From Thioalkalivibrio sulfidiphilus (lineage in GTDB: Bacteria; Pseudomonadota; Gammaproteobacteria; Ectothiorhodospirales; Ectothiorhodospiraceae): DNA of 35,778 nt. Both the position numbers and the translations under genes were made by a program. This document shows positions 1 to 8,744 of this stretch, piece after piece. The notes beneath the pieces were generated by a model, which saw nothing but the letters and a program-made list of their open reading frames with translations, was not told where the DNA came from and did not search any database. Position 1 is the stretch's first letter, and every line of letters begins with the position of its first letter. Location: contig NZ_KB898950.1 of NCBI RefSeq assembly GCF_000377945.1, positions 1 to 35,778 of the forward strand, read 5' to 3'.

Positions 1-207
1 GCTCACTTCAGCCGGCTTGACGTAGTGTCGGCTACGCCGGCGCCGTCTTCCGCTCCGCGCGCCCCGTCACAGCGGCATCTCGACGCCCTCGCTACGAACG
101 GTGGTGAGATATGCGGGCAGTGTATGACCCAGCCGCCGTCCGACGTACATTCACGAACCGCGGCCCCAGACTCAGGACCATTTCCTGCGTGTCTCCATGT
201 TCCCTTG

Positions 208-2772
208 TCAACTGATGGCCTGCAGGCCCGGGGTCAGGTGGGCAGGTACGCCACCAGTGTAACGCTCCAGCCATGCCTGGATTTCATCGAAGGCAACCGG
301 CCGGCACAGGTGGTAACCCTGGGCATAATCGCAGCCCAGGGCGGCCAGCAGGGTCATCACCTCGCCGGTCTCCACGCCCTCGGCCACCACCTTGTAGCCC
401 AGGTTGTGAGCGAGGTCGATGGTGGAGCGCACGATGATGGCATCGTTCTCGTCTTCGAGCATTTCCATCACGAAGGAGCGGTCGATCTTCAGGGTATCCA
501 CGGGCAGCAGCTTCAGGTAGCTCAGGGAGGAGAAACCGGTGCCGTAGTCATCGATGGACAGCGCCACGCCCATTTCACTGAGCACATTGAGGAGTTCACG
601 GGCGTGCACCGGATCGTTCATCATGGCGCTCTCGGTGATTTCCAGGCACAGCGAGAACGCCGGCAGTTCACACTGCCGCAAGGCATCGCTCACCACCTCC
701 GGCAGGTGGGGATCCTGAAGATTCCAGGCGGAGAGATTGACGGAGAGCGTCAGGTCAGGGTGCTGCTTGAGCAGCTGGCGGAACTGGCACAGGGCGGTCA
801 CCAGGACCCAGCGGGTCAGCGGTCCGATCAATCCCGTGTGTTCCGCCATGCGGATGATCTCGTCCGGCGGGATGGGGCCATGCACCGGATGCTGCCAGCG
901 CAGCAGCGCCTCCATGCCGGCGGCATTGCCGGACGGCAGGGCCGCCAGGGGCTGATAGTGGATGCAGAGATTGCGTGGATTCTGCAGTTCCTGGTGCAGT
1001 TCACCCACCAGGGACAGGCGGTCCGCACGGTTCTCGTCCTGTTCCGGACTGTAGATGCAGCTCCCCAGGCCCTGATGCTTGGCCGCGTACATGGCGATGT
1101 CGGCGCGGCGCATGAGGCTGCTGGCGTCGTTGCCGTGCTCCGGATACAGCGCGATGCCGATGCTGGTGCCTACATACACGTTCTGGTGTTCGATGGTGAA
1201 AACGCCGCTGATCGCCTGGTGGATCTTGCCGGCAAACTCCAGGGCACTGGCGCCATCGGTATTGAGCGCCAGGATGGCGAATTCGTCACCACCCAGACGC
1301 GCGACGGTATCCGATCCGCGCAGGCTGGTGCGCAGCCTCCGTGCAACCTGCTGCAGCAGCTTGTCTCCCACGGGATGCCCCAGGGCATCGTTGACCTCCT
1401 TGAATCGATCCAGGTCCAGCAGCAGCACGGCCAGCTGGCCCCCGTTGCGCTCCATCAGCTGGATGGCCTGTTCCAGGCGGTCGTTGAGCAGGACCCGGTT
1501 GGGCAGGCGGGTGAGCGCGTCATGCAGGGCCTGGTGCTCCAGCGCCTTCTGACGATGATGGATCTGGCGCTGCATGGTGTTGAAGGCGTGCATCAGCTGC
1601 TGGATCTCCTGGCTGCTGTGGTTGGCTGTGCCGGGCAACTGGTGACCGCCATCCTCGGTCAAAGAACGAGCAATGCCGTGAATGGGGGTCAGCACGGAGC
1701 GGTCCAGCATCAGATAGACCAGCAGCAGGAACAGCAGGCTGAGCCCGGTGAGGGCCCAGAGCTGGTAGGCGGTCTGGTGGGCTGCCGTTTCCAGGGAGGT
1801 GGTGTTGTAGGCCGACCAGTCCAGGATGGCGGTTTCCACCGCCGAGAGCATGTCGAAGACCTCCTGCTGGGCGGGGCGCACGGCCACATTCAAGTACTCG
1901 GTGTCGGCCCGCCAGATCTCCGACCGGCGGATCTCACGGGCGGTCTCCCAGCTTTCCATCCACTCCTGTGCCGCCGTGCGCATGACCTCCACGGCGTGCT
2001 CGGACTCGAGGCCCAGTTCACCGCGGCTGCGCCGGGACTCCAGGCGCCCGATGCGTTCCATGATCACCGGATAGAGAATCTCGATGTTCTGTTCCTGTTC
2101 CTCGATGCTGGTCTCGCTGAGACCCGCGTAACGGATCATGCCGGCGCGGAAGTTGAGAATCATGCGCCGCCACAGGTCACGCACCTCATCGAATTCGCCA
2201 AAGAGTTCTGATGCGTAGCTCCTGCCATCGATCTCGGCAATCTCCAGCAGCGCCAGATCGGCCGCGGATTCGAAATTGATGTTGGGGATAAGGAGTCTTT
2301 CGGTGAGGAAAGGCAGCAGGGGGTAGACCCAGTCAGGGTCTCGGCGCTGTTCGATCAGGCGCAGGACCTCGATGTTGAGATCGGACAGCCGGACATGAAG
2401 CGCATCGATGCGTGCGGAGAGTTCAGGTTCCTGGATATCCGGGTCGCGCCTGAGCAGGTCCAGGCTGTCCCGTGCCTTGAGCATCTGCCCGGTGATCTCC
2501 TCCTCATGCTCGGGCATGGGTGAGATCAGCATGGCATTGAGGGTGTTGTCCGCGATCCACACGGCGTTGCGGATCTCATCCAGTGCGGCCCTGGCACGGT
2601 TGCTCAGTTCAAGGGCAGCGGTGTTGTCCTGGATGGCCACGCGGGTATACCAGCCGGCCAGCAGTGCACCGCTGAGCAGGACGGTCGCCACGAGCGCGGA
2701 AAGCAGCGCATACCGGCTGCGCAGGCTGGGCAGCCGGGTAGACTTGTGAGTGGATCTTGCGCCTTGTTTCAT
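208..2772 (-). CDS. Membrane GGDEF-EAL cyclic-di-GMP turnover protein
   Basis: An 854-residue protein predicted to make and/or degrade cyclic di-GMP at the inner membrane. It has a transmembrane segment at about residues 21-41, a periplasmic sensing region of nearly 300 residues rich in charged helices, and a second transmembrane segment at about 335-357. A HAMP-like linker follows, then a GGDEF domain with an intact RLGGDEF motif near residue 494 and an EAL domain starting at EALLRW near residue 620. The EAL domain keeps the residues expected of an active phosphodiesterase: LEITES, DDYGTG, TLKIDRSF, VAEGVE and the final YAQGYH. Both activities could therefore exist; which one dominates cannot be told. 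The sensor region matches no domain I recognise. The ATG has no strong ribosome binding site; an ATG 11 bases upstream runs into a stop after four codons. The gene is not in an evident operon. Confidence 0.9.
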   Translation of the reverse strand: MKQGARSTHKSTRLPSLRSRYALLSALVATVLLSGALLAGWYTRVAIQDNTAALELSNRARAALDEIRNAVWIADNTLNAMLISPMPEHEEEITGQMLKARDSLDLLRRDPDIQEPELSARIDALHVRLSDLNIEVLRLIEQRRDPDWVYPLLPFLTERLLIPNINFESAADLALLEIAEIDGRSYASELFGEFDEVRDLWRRMILNFRAGMIRYAGLSETSIEEQEQNIEILYPVIMERIGRLESRRSRGELGLESEHAVEVMRTAAQEWMESWETAREIRRSEIWRADTEYLNVAVRPAQQEVFDMLSAVETAILDWSAYNTTSLETAAHQTAYQLWALTGLSLLFLLLVYLMLDRSVLTPIHGIARSLTEDGGHQLPGTANHSSQEIQQLMHAFNTMQRQIHHRQKALEHQALHDALTRLPNRVLLNDRLEQAIQLMERNGGQLAVLLLDLDRFKEVNDALGHPVGDKLLQQVARRLRTSLRGSDTVARLGGDEFAILALNTDGASALEFAGKIHQAISGVFTIEHQNVYVGTSIGIALYPEHGNDASSLMRRADIAMYAAKHQGLGSCIYSPEQDENRADRLSLVGELHQELQNPRNLCIHYQPLAALPSGNAAGMEALLRWQHPVHGPIPPDEIIRMAEHTGLIGPLTRWVLVTALCQFRQLLKQHPDLTLSVNLSAWNLQDPHLPEVVSDALRQCELPAFSLCLEITESAMMNDPVHARELLNVLSEMGVALSIDDYGTGFSSLSYLKLLPVDTLKIDRSFVMEMLEDENDAIIVRSTIDLAHNLGYKVVAEGVETGEVMTLLAALGCDYAQGYHLCRPVAFDEIQAWLERYTGGVPAHLTPGLQAIS

Positions 2773-3015
2773 CCGCTATCCATGTCTGCACTGGACGGTC
2801 TTATTGTTGTCTGTGGCGTCGCCGGCCTGCTCATCCAGACAGTCAACACCCCGTGGATACTCCTCGCTGTATCGGCAGATGCCGGGAAACCCTTGAATAT
2901 TCCCTCAACGCTACTCGGGTATGCCAACACTGGAGTATCAGCCTTGGCTTAAAGACCAGCATGAGGCGAAGGACAGCAGGAGGGTTTTTCCCGACAGGTG
3001 GAGGGCCTTACAAAG

Positions 3016-3043
3016 AAAAAGGCCCTGACCATCCCTGGCAGGG
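3016..3043 (-). terminator. Probable terminator of the LAGLIDADG gene
   Basis: Read on the minus strand, a stem of seven base pairs with one bulged base and a six-base loop is followed by CC and five T residues. It closely resembles the ssrA terminator at 3552-3585: both share an A-run followed by GCCCTGACC on the plus strand. It lies 25 bases beyond the endonuclease stop codon. Confidence 0.55.
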
Positions 3044-3067
3044 TGTGCACTGACAGCTGTGGATCGA

Positions 3068-3511
3068 TCAAGAGTTGGAGAGTGGTTTGATGTCGAGCAC
3101 AGCCTTTTCAAAATGCTGTCTCGCCTGCTGGAGTTTCTCTGTGTATTTGCCGTTTCGTGGCGTCAGGGCTAGATAGTCACGAAGTATCAGTTCCGTTCGC
3201 GCGGCCTTATAACCCCGCAGGTACGGTCGTACCTGTTCAAGCAGCCGGAGCGCCTGTCTGTTGTAGACGGCGTAGGTGTAGCTGGGTGAGTGGTGGGTCT
3301 GTGCAACCCGTTTTCGCGTGATCTTGCCGACCCCGAGGGTTTGTTTGACGAAGTCCAACAGATTCTGCTCGGTGCTGCTGATGGTCACCGCGAGCTGGCG
3401 GTTTTCGTTGCGGTGTTTCCGGGTGAGGGTGACCGTGCCTTCTCCATCAATCAGTCCAGCGATGTAGGCGGCGTCCACCTCGGGCAGCTTTTCCAGACTC
3501 ATCCCTGTCAC
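3068..3511 (-). CDS. Single-motif LAGLIDADG homing endonuclease-like protein
   Basis: About 147 residues. The N-terminal stretch YIAGLIDGEGTV (near residues 16-28) is a LAGLIDADG motif, and the acidic residue of GLIDGEG is the expected metal-binding residue. Only one motif is present, so the family rule predicts a homodimer that cuts a near-palindromic site. The rest is basic, as expected for a DNA-binding protein (KHRNENR, KITRKRV). The longest frame starts at GTG 3511; an in-frame ATG at 3502 (MSLEKL) is also possible and has AGGG directly upstream, so the start is uncertain. The gene has the same strand as ssrA and begins about 40 bases beyond the ssrA terminator, outside the ssrA intron. 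The natural inference is that it cuts, or once cut, intronless ssrA. It could instead be a maturase or an inactive remnant. Confidence 0.8.
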   Translation of the reverse strand: MTGMSLEKLPEVDAAYIAGLIDGEGTVTLTRKHRNENRQLAVTISSTEQNLLDFVKQTLGVGKITRKRVAQTHHSPSYTYAVYNRQALRLLEQVRPYLRGYKAARTELILRDYLALTPRNGKYTEKLQQARQHFEKAVLDIKPLSNS

Positions 3512-3551
3512 TCATTCGTCCGTGGCTGGCTGGCCTGAGTATAGCCCCAAG

Positions 3552-3585
3552 AAAAAAGCCCTGACCGTTACCGGTCAGGGCTTTT
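3552..3585 (-). terminator. Rho-independent terminator of ssrA
   Basis: A perfect 10-bp stem (3558-3567 with 3572-3581) with a four-base loop is followed on the minus strand by six T residues. It starts six bases beyond the CCA end of ssrA. Confidence 0.9.
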
Positions 3586-3607
3586 AGTGATGGTGGAGGC
3601 GGCGGGA

Positions 3608-3880
3608 CAGTGATCCATATCTTTCGATATGGGCTGGACTATACCTTCATCCTGTTGCCAGGATGCGGGGCGTGTTATTCACGGTATGGTTTTCCGTGAA
3701 TCCTAGTGCCGGCTCTGTTCCCATGAACTCAGCCGGTCTATGAGTCTCTACAGGGCAGGCCTGAGGTTAGCCCTCTTCCTACCCCTCGGTGTTGCCGTAG
3801 CAGGTTGCCCTGCCGTAGGGTCCACCGATGTGAGCCCCGTTTTCACTCTACCCTTACGGGTAGAGGCGACCATTGTGTTA
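3608..3880 (-). mobile_element. Group I intron in the tmRNA T-loop
   Basis: A 273-nt insert between the sixth and seventh bases of the T loop. The upstream exon ends in U and the insert ends in G, as group I splicing requires. Exon bases CGAU (3881-3884) can pair with GUCG (3867-3870) inside the insert, giving a P1 helix with the diagnostic U-G wobble at the 5' splice site. Near the 3' end lies GGTATAGTCC (3636-3645), matching the conserved S element of P7. An upstream GACTCATA can pair with its TATAGTC with one bulged base. Strong hairpins capped by GUAA (3846-3865), GCAA (3648-3665) and GAAA (3615-3632) fit P2, a P8-like and a P9-like helix. There is no internal reading frame. I recall group I introns at this site in some other bacterial ssrA genes. 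Self-splicing is inferred, not shown. Confidence 0.88.
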
Positions 3881-4086
3881 ATCGAACCCGCGTCCGCAGG
3901 ACCTACATCCTTGGATACTACATGCTTAGTGCCGTCATTTGATTTTACGTTTGAGTCTCCGACGGACAGGATACCCAGACGCGATCCCGATTGGATTTAA
4001 CGGTTAAGACCCGGGCGAGTCCGCTCCGCGAGCTTGTGTGCGATGACCTTCAAGTAGGACCCACAAGCAAGTCCAGTCGAAGGTCT

Positions 4087-4154
4087 AGCTGGTTTTACGC
4101 AGCCAGAGCGTAGTTGTCGTCGTTGGCAACTATAGCGTAACAGCTGGTTTTACG
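4087..4154 (-). repeat. 13-nt direct repeat flanking the tmRNA tag frame
   Basis: The 13-mer CGTAAAACCAGCT (minus strand) occurs at 4142-4154, upstream of the resume codon, and again at 4087-4099, where it contains the tag stop codon. The period is 55 bases. Each copy may sit in a different helix or pseudoknot of the tmRNA ring. Confidence 0.8.
4095..4127 (-). other. tmRNA tag reading frame (ANDDNYALAA)
   Basis: Ten codons and a TAA stop inside ssrA, from resume codon GCC (4125-4127). The translation ANDDNYALAA differs from the E. coli tag at one residue (D for E) and keeps the YALAA end read by ClpXP-type proteases. The AUAGU just before the resume codon is the usual upstream signal. Confidence 0.93.
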
Positions 4155-4354
4155 AGGGAAGCTGTCTCCTCGGCATGCACCTCGGGTTTCGCGAACCACG
4201 TCGAAGCCAGGTCGCCCCCATTTTTGGTACTGAACAATAAGACACACATGATCCGCGGAAGTTCCCCCTTCGGCATCGCTTCCGACGGTGCCGCGGACAG
4301 GCCTTTACAGTATCATAGTCGGCCTTCCTTCACAGCACTTTACCGGGGTCTGCG

Positions 4355-7300
4355 ATGCTGTTTCTGCCTGGGGCGCCCGCCCTGTCCGATTTCCGTCTGG
4401 AGCGCCTGCTGGGTCAGCTCCGGGAGACCGAACCCACGATCCAGGGGCTGGACGCCCGGTTCGTCTATTTCGTGGATCTGGACAGGGCCCTGACCACGGC
4501 AGAGCAGGCGATTCTCGAGGCCCTGCTGGAGACGGCGGGCACAGCCCCTGCGGAGACGGCGGACTTCCTGGTGGTGCCACGCCTGGGCACCGTCTCCCCC
4601 TGGTCCAGCAAGGCCACCGACATCGCCCATCACTGCGGCCTGGACGGCGCCGTGCGGCGCATCGAGCGGGGCATCAGTTACCGCCTCGAGGCCGACAAGA
4701 CGTTGGACATCCCCGGCCGGCGGCGCCTGGCCGGTCTGCTGCACGACCGCATGACCGAGACCGTCCTCCTGGATCCTGCCGAGGCGGATCGCCTGTTCGT
4801 GCACCATGAGCCCGCTCCGGTGACGGTGATCGAGCTGGGCGACGACGCCCGGGGCGCCCTCGAGCGGGCCAACGCCGAGATGGGGCTGGCCCTGTCCGGT
4901 GAGGAGATCGACTACCTGGCGGAGGCCTACGGCGCCCTGGGGCGGGCACCCACGGATGTGGAACTGATGATGTTCGCCCAGGCCAACTCCGAGCACTGCC
5001 GGCACAAGATCTTCAACGCGGACTGGGTGATCGACGGCGAGGCGAAGGAGAAGTCCCTGTTCGCCATGATCCGCAACACCTATCACCACGCACCCCAGGG
5101 CATCCTGTCCGCCTACCGTGACAATGCCGCCGCCATGGAAGGGGCCCGGGGCCGGCGTTTCATGCCGGATCCGGAGTCGGGCGAGTACCGGGCGGAGGAG
5201 ATGGACCTGCCCATCATCATGAAGGTGGAGACCCACAACCACCCCACCGCCATCTCGCCCTTCCCGGGGGCCGCCACCGGCGCCGGCGGCGAGATCCGCG
5301 ACGAGGGGGCCACGGGACGGGGCTCCAAGCCCAAGGCGGGGCTCACGGGCTTCTCGGTCTCCAACCTGCGCATCCCGGGCTTCGAGCAGCCCTGGGAGAC
5401 GGACCACGGGAAGCCCGGGCGCATCGAGAGCGCCCTGCGCATCATGCTGGACGGGCCCATCGGCGCGGCGGCCTTCAACAACGAGTTCGGCCGTCCCGCC
5501 CTGGCCGGGTATTTCCGCACCTTCGAGGAGCGGGTGCCGGGCCCCGGTGGTGAACAGCTGCGGGGCTATCACAAGCCCATCATGATCGCCGGCGGCCTGG
5601 GCAGCATGCGCCCGGAACACGTGGAGAAGCTGGGGCTGCCCGAGGGCACGCCGGTGGTGGTGCTGGGCGGTCCGGCCATGCTCATCGGCCTGGGCGGTGG
5701 CGCGGCCTCGTCGGTGGCCAGCGGCGAGAGCGCGGAGGACCTGGACTTCGCCTCGGTGCAGCGGGGCAACCCGGAGATGGAACGCCGCTGCCAGGAGGTG
5801 ATCGATCGCTGCACCGCCATGGGTGAGGCCAATCCCATCCTGTCCATCCACGACGTGGGCGCGGGTGGCCTGTCCAACGCGGTGCCGGAGATCCTGAACG
5901 ACGCCGGTCGCGGCGGTGCCATCGAACTGCGCACCGTGCCCTCTGATGAGCCGGGCATGTCGCCCATGGAGATCTGGTGCAACGAGGCCCAGGAACGCTA
6001 CGTGCTGGCCATCGACCCGGATCGCCTGGAGGTGTTCTCCGCCCTGTGCGAGCGGGAGCGGGCACCGTATGCCGTGATCGGCACCGCCACTGCCGATCAG
6101 CGCCTGCTGGTGGGTGACGGGTTGTTTCACAACGAGCCCGTGGACCTGCCCATGGAGGTGCTCCTGGGCAAACCGCCCAAGATGTTGCGCGAGGTCCATC
6201 ACCAGACCTTCCACAAGCCCGAGTTCGACACCTCGAACGTGGATCTCGTCGACGCGGTGCAGCGTGTGCTGCGTCTGCCCTCGGTGGCCTCCAAGTCCTT
6301 CCTCATCACTATCGGTGACCGGAGCATCACCGGCCTGGTGAGCCGGGACCAGATGGTGGGTCCCTGGCAGGTGCCGGTGGCGGACGTGGCGGTCACCGCC
6401 ACGGACCTGTTCGGCCACACCGGCGAGGCCATGGCCATGGGCGAACGCGCCCCCATCGCCCTGGTGCACCCCGCCGCCTCCGGTCGCATGGCCATCGGCG
6501 AGACCGTGACCAACCTGATGGCTGCCGACATCGGTGCCATCGGCAATATCCGCCTGTCCGCCAACTGGATGGCCGCCGCCGGTCATCCCGGCGAGGATGC
6601 GGCCCTGTTCGACACGGTGAAGGCGGTGGGCGAGGAACTGTGTCCGCGCCTTGGCCTCGCCATCCCCGTGGGCAAGGACTCGCTGTCGATGAAGACCGTG
6701 TGGAAGGACGCGGGCGGCGAGCAGGTGATGACCGCGCCGGTGTCCCTGATCGTCACCGGCTTCGCCCCGGTGGAGGACATCCGTCGGACCCGTACGCCCC
6801 AGCTGCGCACCGACCTGGGGGATACCGACCTGATCCTCATCGACCTGGGCAAGGGCCACAACCGCCTGGCGGGTTCGGCGCTCGCCCAGGTGTACAAGCA
6901 GGTGGGCCACCACGCCCCGGACCTGGACGACCCGGACATGCTCAAGCGCTGCTTCGCGGCCGTCCAGGAACTCAATCGCGAGGGGAGGGTACTGGCCCTG
7001 CATGACCGCTCCGACGGCGGCCTCATGGCCACGCTCTGCGAGATGGCCTTCGCCGGACACACCGGCGTGACCGTGCACCTGGACGACCTGGGACCGGACC
7101 CGGTGGCAGCCCTGTTCAGCGAGGAGCTGGGCATTCTCCTGCAGGTGCGTCACGAAGACACCGAGGAGGTGCTCTCGGCCCTGCGGGAGGCGGAGCTGGG
7201 TCATCACAGCCACGTGATCGGCAACCTCAACGGCGAGGATCGCATCGAGTTCTGCCGCGGCCGCCAGGTGCTGTACGGCGCCGCGCGTGCCGAGTTGCAG

Positions 7301-8233
7301 GCGGTCTGGTCCGAGACCAGTTACCGGATGCAGGCGCTGCGTGACAACCCGGACTGCGCCCGGGAGGAGTTCGAGCGCATCAGCGACGCCACAGACCCGG
7401 GCCTGTCCCCGGTGCTGGGCTTCGATCCGGAGGAGGACGTGGCCGCGCCCTTCATCAACACGGGCAGCCGCCCCCGGGTGGCCATCCTGCGCGAGCAGGG
7501 GGTGAACGGCCAGATCGAGATGGCCGCCGCCTTCGACCGGGCCGGTTTCGCCAGCGTCGACGTGCACATGACCGACATTCTGTCCGGCCGCCTGGACCTG
7601 TCCGGCTTCCGGGGCCTGGCCGCCTGCGGCGGCTTCTCCTACGGCGACGTGCTGGGTGCGGGTGGTGGCTGGGCGCGCTCCATCCTGTTCAACCCCCGTG
7701 CCCGGGAGGTGTTCCAGGCCTTCTTCGAGCGGGATGACAGCTTCGCTCTCGGGGTTTGCAACGGCTGCCAGATGCTCTCCCAGCTCAAGGACCTGATCCC
7801 CGGCGCCGCCCACTGGCCGCGCTTCCTGCGCAACCGTTCCGAACAGTTCGAGGCGCGCCTGTCCCTGGTGGAGGTGAGCGAGAGCCCGTCCATCCTGCTG
7901 GAGGGCATGGCGGGCTCAAGACTGCCGGTGGCCGTGGCCCACGGCGAGGGCAGGGTGGTGTTCGAGAGCGGAGGAGATCCGGCGGATGCGCCGGGCGTTG
8001 CGCTGCGTTACGTGGACAACCGCGGACAAGTCACCGAGCACTACCCCGAGAACCCCAACGGTTCCCCCCAGGGCATCACCGGCCTGACCACCCGGGACGG
8101 GCGTGTCACCATCATGATGCCCCATCCAGAACGGGTGTTCCGCACCGTGCAGCATTCCTGGCATCCGCCCCAGTGGGGCGAGACAGGTCCGTGGCTGCGG
8201 CTGTTCAGGAATGCCCGGAAATGGGTCTCCTGA
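4355..8233 (+). CDS. purL: Phosphoribosylformylglycinamidine synthase (single chain)
   Basis: 1292 residues, the normal length of the large proteobacterial FGAM synthase, which converts FGAR, glutamine and ATP to FGAM in step four of purine synthesis. The synthase region carries [18 protein letters not shown] (near 205-225) and [20 protein letters not shown] (from about 290), the conserved substrate and nucleotide segments. The C-terminal glutaminase domain begins near [11 protein letters not shown] (about 1045) and holds GVCNGCQM with the catalytic Cys1135, and MPHPER with His1257 and Glu1259, completing the triad. ATG 4355 follows CGGGG. A TATCAT at 4311-4316 could be a -10 box, but its -35 is weak. 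The gene is divergent from ssrA and appears monocistronic, ending at a strong terminator. Nothing appears missing. Confidence 0.97.
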   Translation: MLFLPGAPALSDFRLERLLGQLRETEPTIQGLDARFVYFVDLDRALTTAEQAILEALLETAGTAPAETADFLVVPRLGTVSPWSSKATDIAHHCGLDGAVRRIERGISYRLEADKTLDIPGRRRLAGLLHDRMTETVLLDPAEADRLFVHHEPAPVTVIELGDDARGALERANAEMGLALSGEEIDYLAEAYGALGRAPTDVELMMFAQANSEHCRHKIFNADWVIDGEAKEKSLFAMIRNTYHHAPQGILSAYRDNAAAMEGARGRRFMPDPESGEYRAEEMDLPIIMKVETHNHPTAISPFPGAATGAGGEIRDEGATGRGSKPKAGLTGFSVSNLRIPGFEQPWETDHGKPGRIESALRIMLDGPIGAAAFNNEFGRPALAGYFRTFEERVPGPGGEQLRGYHKPIMIAGGLGSMRPEHVEKLGLPEGTPVVVLGGPAMLIGLGGGAASSVASGESAEDLDFASVQRGNPEMERRCQEVIDRCTAMGEANPILSIHDVGAGGLSNAVPEILNDAGRGGAIELRTVPSDEPGMSPMEIWCNEAQERYVLAIDPDRLEVFSALCERERAPYAVIGTATADQRLLVGDGLFHNEPVDLPMEVLLGKPPKMLREVHHQTFHKPEFDTSNVDLVDAVQRVLRLPSVASKSFLITIGDRSITGLVSRDQMVGPWQVPVADVAVTATDLFGHTGEAMAMGERAPIALVHPAASGRMAIGETVTNLMAADIGAIGNIRLSANWMAAAGHPGEDAALFDTVKAVGEELCPRLGLAIPVGKDSLSMKTVWKDAGGEQVMTAPVSLIVTGFAPVEDIRRTRTPQLRTDLGDTDLILIDLGKGHNRLAGSALAQVYKQVGHHAPDLDDPDMLKRCFAAVQELNREGRVLALHDRSDGGLMATLCEMAFAGHTGVTVHLDDLGPDPVAALFSEELGILLQVRHEDTEEVLSALREAELGHHSHVIGNLNGEDRIEFCRGRQVLYGAARAELQAVWSETSYRMQALRDNPDCAREEFERISDATDPGLSPVLGFDPEEDVAAPFINTGSRPRVAILREQGVNGQIEMAAAFDRAGFASVDVHMTDILSGRLDLSGFRGLAACGGFSYGDVLGAGGGWARSILFNPRAREVFQAFFERDDSFALGVCNGCQMLSQLKDLIPGAAHWPRFLRNRSEQFEARLSLVEVSESPSILLEGMAGSRLPVAVAHGEGRVVFESGGDPADAPGVALRYVDNRGQVTEHYPENPNGSPQGITGLTTRDGRVTIMMPHPERVFRTVQHSWHPPQWGETGPWLRLFRNARKWVS

Positions 8234-8244
8234 AGTCGCGTCCT

Positions 8245-8276
8245 GAAGTCGGAAGTGGGAATTGGGAAGTGCGAAG
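8245..8276 (+). repeat. Dispersed GAAGTGGGAATT-type repeat
   Basis: The motif GGAAGTGGGAATTGGGAAG in the purL 3' region recurs, with small changes, at 14591-14626, 14680-14710 (inverted) and 19798-19826 (inverted), always between genes. Confidence 0.7.
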
Positions 8277-8279
8277 CTA

Positions 8280-8311
8280 CAAAAAAAGCGGGCCCAACGG
8301 CCCGCTTTTTT
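8280..8311. terminator. Bidirectional terminator between purL and the small gene
   Basis: A perfect 7-bp GC stem (8288-8294 with 8299-8305), loop CAAC, with eight A residues on one side and six T residues on the other. It can stop purL from the left and the convergent small gene at 8344-8538 from the right. Confidence 0.93.
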
Positions 8312-8343
8312 GATCCAACTTCCTGATTCGGACTTCCGACATC

Positions 8344-8538
8344 TTAGAAGTCCAGCTCGGTGGGTCCGTAGCTGTCCTCGCCGAAGGCGTCTTCCAGTTG
8401 CCGGCGCAGGGCGCGGCGTTCCAGGTAAAGCTCCAGGGAGCGTCGTGCGCCCGGGCGGCTTTTGGCGGTCTGATCCTGCTTCCATTCAGGACTGTCCATC
8501 TCTTCGTCCAGAGTCAGGATGTCTTCGGCCCGTGCCAT
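8344..8538 (-). CDS. Small PA3496-like charged protein
   Basis: A 64-residue, highly charged protein with no signal peptide or membrane segment. Its C-terminal half, ARRSLELYLERRALRRQLED, resembles the family of short proteins typified by Pseudomonas PA3496, annotated as putative envelope integrity proteins; the match is from memory and the function is not established. It is convergent with purL, shares its terminator, and has its own good promoter at 8593-8620. This makes it a real transcribed gene rather than a chance frame. The alternative is simply a conserved gammaproteobacterial protein of unknown role. Confidence 0.7.
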   Translation of the reverse strand: MARAEDILTLDEEMDSPEWKQDQTAKSRPGARRSLELYLERRALRRQLEDAFGEDSYGPTELDF

Positions 8539-8592
8539 GTGCGGAGGTCTCCAGGTTGGGGCGCCAATGTTTCATTGACGTTTCACGACGCC

Positions 8593-8620
8593 CTTATACC
8601 GCTGTGCAAAAAATCTGCAA
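8593..8620 (-). promoter_or_regulatory. Sigma-70 type promoter for the small gene
   Basis: On the minus strand, TTGCAG (8615-8620) and TATAAG (8593-8598, five of six to consensus) are separated by 16 bases, in an AT-rich tract about 55 bases upstream of the ATG at 8538. Confidence 0.6.
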
Positions 8621-8744
8621 CAAGATTTTTTTTATGGATCCTCCAAAGTTCCATTGATGGATTTGCCATGAGGAAACCAAACGACACCAGCGGTATCCAA
8701 GCACAGACGAGCGGTCATTTCGCCCTGTCGATCCGGAGCCTGCC

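Larger units (their letters stand above)
3591..4219 (-). ncRNA. ssrA: Transfer-messenger RNA, interrupted by an intron
   Basis: tmRNA rescues stalled ribosomes by acting as alanyl-tRNA and then as a short message. The 5' end (GGGGGCGACCTGGCTTCGAC on the minus strand, from 4219) pairs over seven bases with CGCCTCC before the encoded ACCA end (3591-3594), forming the acceptor stem with one G-U pair. The T stem is GCGGG/CCCGC. The tag frame and pseudoknot region lie in the usual order, so this is not a permuted two-piece tmRNA. The T loop (UUCGAUU) is split by 273 bases. Removing 3608-3880 restores a normal T arm and gives a mature RNA of 356 nt, close to the 363 nt of E. coli. Exon 1 is 3881-4219 and exon 2 is 3591-3607. 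Without splicing the tRNA-like domain could not fold, so excision should be essential for function. Confidence 0.95.

Noticed and set aside
25-2211. 728-residue open frame on the plus strand
   Set aside because: It is antisense to the GGDEF-EAL gene, whose protein has complete domain motifs; the long frame follows from high GC codon use.
3591-3880. Genomic island attachment at the ssrA 3' end
   Set aside because: There is no integrase gene and no repeated ssrA end; the insert is 273 nt and has group I splice features.
3740-4000. 86-residue frame across the intron and tmRNA
   Set aside because: It lies on the opposite strand of a structured RNA gene and crosses the exon-intron boundary; no ribosome binding site or family match.
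3591-4219. Permuted two-piece tmRNA
   Set aside because: The 5' and 3' acceptor halves and the tag are in the standard order; only the T-loop is interrupted.
4340-7813. 1157-residue open frame on the minus strand
   Set aside because: It is the antisense shadow of purL, is His/Gln/Gly-rich and matches no family.
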